Shown here one piece after another: positions 45,413 through 55,007 of a stretch of 64,000 nt of DNA. This stretch comes from Rhizopus arrhizus. Lineage: Eukaryota > Mucoromycota > Mucoromycetes > Mucorales > Rhizopodaceae. The stretch lies in contig JAKZZE010000020.1 of the NCBI GenBank assembly GCA_024220505.1, positions 682,001 through 746,000 of the forward strand, given 5' to 3'. Both the position numbers and the translations under genes were made by a program. How positions within the stretch are numbered: position 1 is the stretch's first letter; every line of letters begins with the position of its first letter. The notes below the pieces were generated by a model. The model made no database searches and had not been told where the DNA came from. It saw only the letters and a program-made list of their open reading frames with translations.

Positions 45413-46216
45413 ATGTCACTCTTCAATAGTCTTGTTCGTTCAAGTATACATCGTTCACCTTGTCAATTATTAGTCAAGAGATATTACAAGCTTAGTGTTG
45501 GATCGATTCGAAAAGGCCAAGTTGTTCAATTCAAAGACAAGGCATGGAAAGTGTTGAATAGAGATCATGTTTCGTCTGGTCGAGGTGGTGCTGTTGTTAA
45601 GGTATATTTATATTTGAATAAGCACTTTTAAATATCTGTATTAGATGGAACTTCAAGATATTTTATCCAGTACAAAAACAAATGAACGTTTTAAGTCTGG
45701 TGATTCTTTAGAAAGTAACTCAATAACCTGTCAATCTTGTTTTTATTCACCATTGCTATGTAGTTTTGAATTTATCAGATGAAGCCTATCAATATTTATA
45801 TACCATTGACGATCAAATACATTTATTAAATCTGGAAACTTTTGAAGAAATTGAGATGCCCTCATCCGCTTGTGAAGGAGGTGAGCGTTCTGTATCCATG
45901 CTGGAAGGTAAAAGATATCTTGCCTTTTCTCTTATTTAACATCTTTATTTATGGGATAGATGCTATGCCTATTGCTGTTAGCTTTCTTACTACACCTGAA
46001 AAGGGTCGACAACCTTGTACGTTTAAATTACCTTCCAACTACTCATTCACTGTTCAATCCGTGGTGGAACGTGCAGGTCAAGCAGCCAAGGGAACTGTTT
46101 ATAAGACAGCTACTTTAACCAATGGATCAAAATTACAAGTACCTGAATTTGTTCATGAAGGAGATAGAATTATTGTGGATATCGAAAGTATGAAATACAT
46201 GAAGCGTGAACTATAA
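45413..46216 (+). CDS. Mitochondrial elongation factor P-like protein
   Basis: Four exons (45413-45601, 45645-45714, 45764-45880, 45960-46216) give 210 residues. The N-terminus is Ser/Arg-rich without acidic residues, as for a mitochondrial presequence (SLFNSLVRSSIHRS). The KOW-like first domain follows (IRKGQVVQFKDKAWKVLN, HVSSGRGGAVVK, TNERFKSGD), then the OB domains, ending with the EF-P C-terminal signature GDRIIVDIESMKYMKREL. EF-P helps ribosomes through proline-rich stretches. The bacterial tip Lys is replaced here by the region SSGRGGA, as in other organellar forms. Its job and that of WRS1 both concern translation. Confidence 0.88.
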
Positions 46217-46465
46217 TAAATAAAGGGGAGAAAACTTTCTGATAAAATGGAAACAGAACTTTTAAAATGAGAAAAGTTTTATTGGTCAATTGAGAAAATG
46301 TAACTGAATTGATGAGAAAATAAAGGCAGCAATTACGAATGACCTTTTTTTGTAACATATCTTACTATACCTTAAAAATAATAACGACGATAGATGTTCA
46401 TATGGAAGACCTCTTGAAGATTCAATAATTCTGAGAAGCAAGTAGCCGAGGTTTATACCAGCTTC

Positions 46466-46900
46466 ATGTCAACCATGCTTAGAACGATTGATGACAAAGT
46501 AGATAACGAACAAAATACAACTGAAAAGAACGAAGGAATCAAAAGACAAGGTTTTGCTAAAAGCTTTGCAAGTAATATTACAACAGATAATAATTCCAAA
46601 AAGTCAATATCTTACAGACCATATACTGACAAGCAAATTGTCGATTTTATTTCTTTGATAATTAAGATGGTTCCCATAAAGGATGCCGCATCAAGAACAG
46701 GCATTATACTTTACACTGAATATCATATTCGAAAGATGTGGAATGGAAATCAAGAAGTTACTGAGAAGAAAAGCAATTGTACTAAAAAGGATATGTTGAA
46801 AGTGAAGCGCACATTTTTTATTGTGTGAGAGAAAATTTAATTGAAAAGTATCCAAGCATTTCTATTTCCAAAATACAACTTTATTACCTCATTTAAGAAT
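46466..46900 (+). pseudogene. N-terminal HTH part of an IS630/Tc1-type transposase
   Basis: An open frame (46466-46828) contains YRPYTDKQIVDFISLIIKMV, AASRTGI and YHIRKMWNGNQEV, the helix-turn-helix layout at the start of the same transposase superfamily as the remnant at 18.6-19.4 kb. A degenerate continuation (NLIEKYPSISISKIQLYYL) follows to about 46900. The catalytic domain is missing. Confidence 0.5.
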
Positions 46901-46989
46901 AATGCGTTTTAGGTTTAAAGAAACTAGAAAAACTTACTGAGTATATTAATTGTTTGTCATTCCTAAATCAATCTCAGCTGGCTCCCCTC

Positions 46990-48010
46990 TGTCTCCTAAT
47001 GTAATAGATGCTCTCTGAGCCACGCTTTATTTTCCTTTTTGTAATAAATAATAAATTTCTCTTTCTTCCTTATATCTTTCTAAGCTGCGCATCATGGAAA
47101 AACTATGGGTTATATCAACCCCACAAATATACAAGACGAAGAATCAAATCAACAAACAGCCTTCACTCAAGTTGAAGTCGAGGAAATCATCAGAGAACTT
47201 GAGGAAAGAAGAGAAATTCAAAGACAATTACAAACTATTGGGAGTGAACTCCCTTTGGCTATTATCCAAGCCTTGGACGGTACATCTACAGCCTAATTCA
47301 AGGACAATTTTAAACAATACAAAAGAAGCATCCATTGTTACAACCATGACGGGTGAACTACAGCCGAGTAAATCACTATAGAGTTCATCCCTGAACTCAA
47401 CAACTGAGAAGTGGATGCTTACCAACTCGTACATATCATACATAAGATCACAGAAACCACAAGAATTCAAGCCAGAGCAAGCACTGAATTGTACGAACAA
47501 CTCAGCTATCTACAAGACAAAACAGAATTTGCATCAACAAAAGACAGACATTTTCAATAACACAATTGAACAAGCACAACAGCTTGCAACTTATGGTTTT
47601 AGATCAGCAAAATTTCAAGAAAACGATGCCAAAGAGGTGGCAATCAAAGCTCTTAAATTACCAACCAGCATTAAATATTTGGAATATTCAGTAGAAGAAG
47701 ACGGAAAGAAGAATTCATTCGATGGAGACTTTGTTGAACGACTTCAAAGGGCTCGATTTGAAGACAAGATTATTAGAGATGCAGCGTCATCTAGAGGAGG
47801 CTTGCATAACAACACAGGCTTCAACAATGGATACAGAGGAAGAGGTGGATCTTGGCGTGAGAATTGGTCCTGCGGTCAATCTTTTCAGGCAGGAGGAAGA
47901 AGCAGAGGTACTCCTTTCTCCCAACAACGAAACTGTACCTCTCAACAGTCAACAGATTCAACATCCAACAACAGCAAATAATTCAACAACAACCACAACA
48001 AGTAGTACAA
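46990..48010 (+). mobile_element. DIRS-like retroelement remnant 3 (leader and gag only)
   Basis: The leader at 46990-47095 matches that of remnant 1. The gag-like coding sequence is broken into frames: 47105-47296 (YINPTNIQDEESNQQTAF, then RELEERREIQRQL), a damaged middle, and 47415-47981 with QLATYGFRSAKF, AKEVAIKALKLPTS and an Arg/Gly-rich end (GYRGRGGSWREN) of RNA-binding character. No reverse transcriptase follows. Confidence 0.6.
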
Positions 48011-48269
48011 CTTAGCTAGCCCGGTCTACGAAATTAGCTTTGGTAAGTCTGTTTTCAATGGCTGTAACAATTTAAAAAAGCGCAAAACTTTGTTTAGATA
48101 ACCGAAATGTCTTATTTTTTATTTTTTTTTTACTCAATTGATTGAATTTCGGTTCCTCTTTTTTTTAATAAGAGAGAAAGAGAGAACCTGTTATTTTGTT
48201 GTGCTCATTCGTTACGTTACCTACTCTTATAAAAAGGTCCTCCCTTTCTTTACTCTATAAATCGAGTTC

Positions 48270-49395
48270 ATGATCAAATTAGAGAACCGTTGGAAAGAAC
48301 TTGCGTAGATAATAAACAAAAAATATTAAAATGGCAAGCTAAATTATATTTTCGTAGCCGAAGCCACGAAAACTTGAAGCATTCTGTTGCAGGCGCCGGC
48401 GCCGGCATTATTTCCTCAATAGTCACTTGTCCCTTAGATGTTGCCAAAACAAGACTTCAAAACCAAGGTATCCTTTCACCAGGGGAAAAGATGTATAAAG
48501 GAACTGTGGGTACTCTATCAAGAATATTATATGAAGAAGGAGTCAGAGGGCTTTATAGAGGACTGGGTCCAACTATCTTGGGCTATCTACCTACTTGGGC
48601 CATTTATTTTACTGCCTATGATTATTGTAAAGGAAGATGGGCAAAAGAAATAAGTAAGTAATAAATTGATTTAGATAAATTAGCTTACATAGTTGGGGAA
48701 GCATAGGTAATGAAAAAGGATGGTTATTACATATTGCATCAGCCATGTCAGCTGGTGCACTTTCAACCATACTAACTAATCCTTTATGGGTTATCAAGAC
48801 AAGATTGATGGTAAAAAAAAAAGGGGGGGAATGATTGCTGTTCAGTTTTTAATTTCTGTTAGACACAAAATGAGCGCACTTTGTATAGATACAATAATAC
48901 AATACACGCATTTTCAACAATTGCTAAAGAAGAAGGGTTTAGAGGATTTTATAAAGGTTTAGGACCATCGCTGATTGGAATAAGTCACGTCGCTGTCCAG
49001 TTTCCCTTATATGAAAAGCTGAAAGTTGTCTTACGTTAGTTCATATTACTCTATATGAAAGAACTAAAAATGTAATTCGTGTTTATATAGATACTGAAAT
49101 GACTACTGAAGGATCAAGTTCAATTTTATTAGCATCTGCTTTATCAAAAATGGCAGCCAGTCTTGCAACATATCCACATGAGGTCATTCGAACCAGATTA
49201 CAAAACCAAACTAGAAAACCATACAAATACAACGGGATTATTCATGCTATCAAAGTTATGTCAAAAGAGGAAGGAGTACGTGGATTTTATAAAGGTTTAT
49301 CAACCAATCTTGTTAGGACTGTGCCTTCTTCTGCTTTGACCATTCTCACATATGAATTGGTTGTCAGAAAATTAGATAGTTGGAAAAGCCTTTAA
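48270..49395 (+). CDS. YIA6: Mitochondrial carrier, NAD+/pyrimidine-nucleotide transporter type
   Basis: Exons 48339-48653, 48707-48810, 48863-49034 and 49091-49395 join in phase; a tentative first exon 48270-48288 (MIKLEN) with a weak GTTGGA donor supplies an ATG, since the main exon has none. About 304 residues, six helices in three repeats with carrier signatures [21 protein letters not shown] and [10 protein letters not shown]. The pattern fits yeast Yia6/Yea6 ([27 protein letters not shown]). It moves NAD+ or related nucleotides across the inner mitochondrial membrane. The substrate is inferred from the family. Confidence 0.85.
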
Positions 49396-50774
49396 ATACT
49401 GTACATATGCACTACAACTTTTATAAAAGAGATAATCAAGCTTTATAGAAAGATTTAGTTTTTTTTTTTTTTTTTTCAATAACAGAAAACAAATTTATTA
49501 AATAAATAAATATATTTATACAATAGACATGAATGGCTATATTTGAGAGAGAAAAAGTTACTAATAGTGTACAATGAAAAAGTTAGTTTTACAATTGTCT
49601 ACAGTAAGGCTGGTAAATAAATGGTGATAATAAAAAATAATTTGGTGCTAACAAAAAAATAATTTGGCGAAATAATAAAAAATGATTGGTTGCCTTAAAA
49701 TATTTTATTGACTCAATGGAAAAAATATTTTGGCAGTTTTAAGATTGGTGCTTCCACTCTCAATTTACCGATTCTTTGAAAACACTGCCCATTTTTTTGA
49801 GAAAAATCGCACACTTGTGCGAGGCTAATTAAGCCAGACATTTGAAGCTAATTCGCCCAGCTTTTTGAATATATATTGACCACCTTTTACGAATAAGTTG
49901 ACCAATTTCTAGTCAAACGTCAAGATGCTTATAAAGGTTCTTTATTAAAATATTTAAGGAGAGTGTCTATAGAATACTTGATAAAATTTGGCAATTATTC
50001 AATTGGAACATCTTCTCTTCCCGTAATAACTCTTAAAGTAAGAGTTTCTATACTGCTTAGTGCACACAAAAATTAAACTTTTTAATATGAAAAGTTTAGT
50101 GTAAAAAAATTGATTTGATATCAAACCTTACAAAATTAATATCTTTTTACAAGAATAAAAGAAAAATCTCGAAGATCAGTATTTATATTTACCCTATATA
50201 GACTACAAAATAAAGAATCTTTAGAAAGATTCCATTGGTTTTTAATGTTATGCAATTAACCTTCAGCTTGCTACAAAAAATCAGAGAACAAAGAACACAA
50301 TTTCTTTATTTGGTACTGTACATAGTATGAGGCATTCAAAATATCACAACCCAACATTACTATAACCTAAGAAGACTACCATAATGAAGTGGTATTCAGT
50401 AAGAATCACCTTACTGAAACCAAATAAAAATACATCTTTATTATAATCCATAGCATGAAGCTATGAATTTCCCAAGCGCCATGTTAGAAGTAGATGTTTG
50501 TATCCTCTTCTCAAAAGGCGGGTTTTTTTTTTTTCCATCTGATTGAAGAACAGTTTACAGTGCAGTGTCTCCGTAAATACTTGTTGCACATTTTAAGATA
50601 GGTGTTGTACCTGCAAAACAGACAAAGGATTTTTAAAAAAGGATGTCGAGATTTTTGTGACCAACCTGCCGCCTTTTCAAGTGTAAAGTATAAAGACAAT
50701 GTAAAAAGACAGCAGGAGACGAAAAAAAAAAAAAGAAGTTTATTGGACAAAGTAATAAAAAAAAAATAGATATA
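49396..50774. other. AT-rich intergenic region, nothing recognised
   Basis: About 1.4 kb. A T16 run follows the carrier at 49459-49475. Simple-sequence-like AT blocks with repeated AATTTGG/AATAATAAAAAA units lie at 49625-49690. Two minus-strand frames at 50511-50875 are low complexity and rejected. Confidence 0.5.
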
Positions 50775-52702
50775 CTAAACATTATTTTCTGTTTTCGTTC
50801 TCTTGACACGGTGCATAGTTGGTGTAAAAAAAAATTCATGCTGAAGGGTGGGCGAAGGGGAGGCAACAGCGACATCGATAACTTCCCGAAATCGATCTAC
50901 TTTTCGTCTTTCTTCCAGAGAGTGCTCGGCAATTATACCTATTCGCAATGTAAAATCCTTTGATGTTTTCAGTCAGTCAATGGTTCCTTTTTTTTTTGGG
51001 GGGGAATACCTTATAAGCAAAGAGAAGCCGCAGAGTATTCTTAAATTCAAGCAAGCCATTTACAGAGATAGGGATTGTCAGGATATCAATAAACTTAGCA
51101 ACATATACACCATAATGAGCAACTAAACAGTATATATAGCCGGTGCTGCCTAATCAGGTATAAAAAAGTGATCAATTATTAATCGATTATTCAAATCGTT
51201 GATGCGTCGTGAGAAAAAAGACTTACCTATCCAGTCCATTGCGAGGAGGGAATCGATCTTCTTGTTCAGTCCATGGAGATGGTTGAGGATAGCACCGTTG
51301 ACACGAAGATTTTTGCACTGTTGAGTGATGGCATTAGAGGCTGTAATAGAGGGCTTCTTAAACTCGTTACTCGATAATTCCAAGTCTTTGGTATCCCTGT
51401 CATAACGTACTAATAGGTCTATCTTCCGACCACAAAGTTCACGATCCGTAGATGATGCGCCAAAAACAATGTCATTGTATTGTCGTTCGTGTTTAGAGCG
51501 GTCACATGCTGTCTCCCCGCTAACATAACATAAAGAGTAAAAATCATGAGTCTCAGTTTCCTTTCATTTTTTTTTCTATTTACTCGGCTAACTTGACATG
51601 CGTGTCACGAAACATGAAGTCGAAAATGGTAGCAATGCGTCTGTAGATGGTGATTTCGGAGTCATCTTGCTTCCAGTCATTCAGCGTTTCAAGTCTATAG
51701 CCAAGAAAAACAAAAATAAAAATAAAAACAAATCAGTCATTTGGGCCGCACTGTATCACATTTTAAATCTTCACTATCATGATGTTCTTACAAATATTCC
51801 ACTACTTTCAGCATGGTATAACCCTCCGTTGTTCTTACTTCCGTCTTCAAGAATTTGGCCTTAAAAGTGTCGATTTGCAACAGGGCAAGTTCAATAGGTA
51901 AGTTTTCAGATTCCCTACACATACACACACACACAAAATAAAAATGAGAATTCATTTCTTTTTCAGTAGCTCTTGGTACTTATATGAGATCCAAAATGGA
52001 CTCATACATTGATAATGTGTCATCCTTCATTTTATAACATTTGATTTTATCCGCAATATGGTCCACGTGAGATTGATCAAATTTCTCTGAAAGATAAGGC
52101 TTGATTGCGTTGAATTGGTCTGTTTTCAATTGGCTCACTATGCCTGATAAATATAACCTGTTTCAAAAAAAAAGGGGGGGAGGAGTGAATGGGAGAGTTG
52201 ATATATTGATACGTAATCCTTGATACATTTTTTTTTTCTATACTACACATAACTTACTTCAACACTGGGATATCCATGCCAGTCAATGGTTGTTTTTTTT
52301 ATTAGTAAGGAGATGACAGCACGTGAAAGTGCTAAGTTGATGTTTAAAAATGGCGATCCTTGATCGAGTTCATTGAGGGTTCGCTTTTCCAATTCAGTCC
52401 ATTCAATCCCCCGAAACTATAAAAAGAAATGAGTTGTCAAGTTGAAAGGAGAGAGGGGGGGGGGAGGTATGGATAGATTTTACCTTTTACAATGCCATAC
52501 CAAAAATAATCTCCTTAATAGTAAGAGCATTTTCGTTAATATCTTCTTCATCATCTGTCGACAAATTCACGACACTTTGATAGGAGCTGCAGCTATTGTT
52601 GTTACTGCTGCTATTGCTATTGCTACTGCTTGATGATATCGCTTTTCTTTTTCCAATTTCGATGGCCAAATTAGTCACAGTAGTACTATATGAATTCAGC
52701 AC
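50775..52702 (-). CDS. PD-(D/E)XK-like accessory gene, eight exons
   Basis: Minus-strand exons: about 52416-52258, 52157-52008, 51914-51792, 51694-51584, 51519-51227, 51149-51010 and 50938-50775 (TAG); a probable first exon at 52702-52490 carries MLNSYSTTVTNL, KRKA and a long Ser/Asn tract, but its junction to the next is not resolved. The coding part begins FRGIEWTELEKRTLNELDQG. In the sixth exon CGRKIDLLVRYD is followed by LSSNEFKKPS: Asp, a strand and E-F-K, the PD-(D/E)XK arrangement. NLRVNGAIL, AMDWIGSTGYIYCL and IPISVNGLLEFKNTLRLLF follow. I recognise the family as a recurrent Mucorales-type one; its function is not known. All seven resolved junctions keep phase, so this copy appears intact apart from the unsure 5' end. 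Confidence 0.55.
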
Positions 52703-53554
52703 AGCAAAACCAGCGGTTATAAAGCTGGACTGATTTTCGTTCTATAAAAAAAAAGTATGGTAGCAAAGAAAAAAAAAAGAAATGTTGTAACTTGTTAGTA
52801 CTTGGGATTTGGATTGTATTAAAGTGTTGTAGATTTGTTTAATTTGAGATCAGAAGCCTTGAATGACTTGAGTTTGATTAACTTGACTGAACGTTTAACA
52901 GTTCTTTTGATATAGTAATTTGGTTTTAAGTAGTGACCACCAGATCTTTATAGATCAATAAGGTTAAGAGTGAGATTGTTTTATAAAAGATAAAAATAAA
53001 AGGGATCTTTCTTGATTCATGATAACTCAGGTATTATATCAGAAAGAATAAATAAAAATAAAAAGAAAAGAAAAGGTAATTGTGACCCAATAAGAAAAGA
53101 TTGCTTTTTAAGCGCAAGTAGATTTGATTAATTGAATGTTTTGGTTAAAAATATTCATCTTATTTATATAAAAATATGGGGCGCCTTTTGTCTCTTGTCC
53201 TGAACTGTAAATTAAAGTTCATGTTCTTCTTCCAAACTGTAATTATACATGATTGTATCGGGGACTAAATCATTGTTCATGCTACAATGAGTTATTTGTG
53301 TGAGTGAAATGAAACACTCACTTACATTATTGGGAGTAGGAGGAGACTCTGACTGTGTTACCAATTTTTCCTTTATTTATCGATTATACTTCGAGCTCAG
53401 GATCTTTGTTGTTATCAACTTTTCATACTTTATTTATCGAAATTGTACTACGTAGACTATATAATAATGGAAAAATAAAAATTTTTTGCACTTCATCTTC
53501 TTTTCATTCGACTTTGTTACTACGCACTTGGACTACACCGTCGTAGCTTTTTCA
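52703..53554. other. AT-rich region before DIRS-like element 2
   Basis: No gene. It contains A runs around 52743-52780 and several TTGATTAA/GAATGA blocks. The last 200 bp probably include the leader of the DIRS-like element, which starts somewhere after 53300. Confidence 0.4.
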
Positions 53555-54388
53555 ATGCCAAATGAACCTGAACATTCGACCAACCCTCCCGCCTGGGCAT
53601 CTATTCTGCTCGAGCGTGTTGAACAACTGGAATCACGACTTTCATCCACTACTTTCATCAGTGATGATCCTAATGTGGTTATCCGCGCACCTGGCTCTGA
53701 GTTCACTCCCTCAGTTGCTATGGTACAACAACACCCGTATATTGCTGAAGACTTTTTTCGACGACCTTTGGATGATAACCAACGTCGCCGTTATCTGTTT
53801 GAATGCCCCAAAAATACTTTGCGGCAGTATGAACCTCCCAAGCTCAACAGTGTTCAGCTCAATCAGCAGGCCAAGCTCGTGGATACACAACTTTACCAAA
53901 TCCAGTATCGTCTCTCGGGTCTCACACGCCCTTTGGATTGGTTCACTTATCAGTTGCTTCAAAACAAATGGGACCCTGCTACTCTTCAGCTACAGTCCAA
54001 GGATCTTGTCGTCGGTTTGCATGAATTATTATCGGATATTGCTTCTTACATTACTACTCTTCGTACACAGAATGTATATCGTGGGATCCCGGGTCGTGTG
54101 GAGGCCCCACCTGATTCCACTGATAATTTGTTATTGGACCCATCTGAAATGGTGGAACATATTAAGTTACAACGCACTATCCAACAGGCAACGACACAAC
54201 AACCTTCGTCGAATCGTAAGCGCAACAATAGACATAGATCTAACCGTTCTGCGCGGGGAGATGCTTCTGCTAATCCTCCTGGTGACTCCTCTGCGTCCAA
54301 TGGAAACACTAATTCTGGTTCCCAGTCCACTGCCCCCTCCTCATCACGGGGTTTTCAGCAACGTCATACGACCAAACGGAACCAGTAG
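53555..54388 (+). CDS. Gag-like ORF1 of DIRS-like element 2
   Basis: An ATG at 53555 opens 277 residues to TAG at 54386-54388. It has a heptad-like stretch (ILLERVEQLESRL), a helical middle and a C-terminus rich in Arg, Ser, Asn and Gly (RKRNNRHRSNRSARG) suited to RNA binding. Base composition is GC-richer than in the surroundings, as in the whole nest downstream. ORF2 starts in another frame and overlaps the end by about 10 nt. Confidence 0.6.
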   Translation: MPNEPEHSTNPPAWASILLERVEQLESRLSSTTFISDDPNVVIRAPGSEFTPSVAMVQQHPYIAEDFFRRPLDDNQRRRYLFECPKNTLRQYEPPKLNSVQLNQQAKLVDTQLYQIQYRLSGLTRPLDWFTYQLLQNKWDPATLQLQSKDLVVGLHELLSDIASYITTLRTQNVYRGIPGRVEAPPDSTDNLLLDPSEMVEHIKLQRTIQQATTQQPSSNRKRNNRHRSNRSARGDASANPPGDSSASNGNTNSGSQSTAPSSSRGFQQRHTTKRNQ

Positions 54389-54837
54389 AGCCAGTCGGTG
54401 GCCGTCTTACTGTCTTTTCATCCTCTTGGGGTGCTTCCTTGGGTTTCACTTTACATCCATGGATCCAACAAATTCTGACACACGGCTACCGCATTCCTCT
54501 TCTATCTCCTCCACCTCTGCAGATACCTTCAACATCTCCAAGGTCTCCAACTTCCAATTCAACTTCAACATTGCAAGTTATCGACCAGGAAATCACCACT
54601 CTTTTGCAGAAACAAGCCATCGAGCCCGTCCTCTCGTCCACACCAGGCTTCCAATCCACTCTGTTCGTCATCCCCAAAAAGGATGGAGGCCTCCGACCGG
54701 TGCTCAACCTGAAACCGCTGAATCAACACTTACCCGTTCAGCACTTCAAGATGGTGTCGTGTTTGGTCATTAATGATGTCTTTATTTATTATTTTATGAT
54801 TGATCTCAGTCAAGCCTACGTCAGACTATATAATTAA
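54379..54837 (+). pseudogene. DIRS-type reverse transcriptase, N-terminal part, cut by Ty3 element A
   Basis: The frame opens with EPVGGRLTVFSSSWG-like sequence, then DPWIL-like PWIQQILTHGYRIP, EPVLSSTPGFQSTLF, KKDGGLRPVLNLKPLN and FKMV, ending at IDLSQAY. This is the start of a DIRS/Ngaro-type enzyme. After YV the sequence becomes the LTR of the next element, and the YxDD part is not in the window, so it lies beyond the nest. Confidence 0.75.
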
Positions 54838-54964
54838 TAGTCAGACAATATAATCCAGGGTTCATTCTAAATTATTAGTTCCTCTCCTTTTTCTTACTTA
54901 ATAAATAGTAGTTGTTAGCTATTGACTTCTTACTGTTTTCATATTATAAGTACCAAATATCTCA
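54823..54964 (+). repeat. 5' LTR (or remnant) of Ty3-like element A
   Basis: The end ATATTATAA ... AAATATCTCA then T7 corresponds to the 3' end of the element B LTR (ATATTATAA ... AAATATCACA then T7). The left border is unclear: it is near a GTCAGAC direct repeat at 54823-54849. The LTR is about 140 bp, shorter than that of B, so it may be truncated. Confidence 0.5.
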
Positions 54965-55007
54965 TTTTTTTCAATAAGCCACTCCAACTACTACCACCAC
55001 TACAAAC

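Noticed and set aside
50511..50875. Minus-strand Phe/Lys-rich frames
   Set aside because: They come from homopolymer runs and overlap the 3' end of the spliced gene at 50775-52702.
52442..52633. Plus-strand Ala/Ile-rich frame (AAAIVVTAAIAIATA)
   Set aside because: It is the complement of the Ser/Asn codon repeats of the minus-strand gene.
53562..54773. 403-codon open frame overlapping DIRS-like ORF1 and ORF2
   Set aside because: It is a shadow in the other frame; ORF1 has the start context and basic tail, and the reverse-transcriptase motifs are in the third frame.
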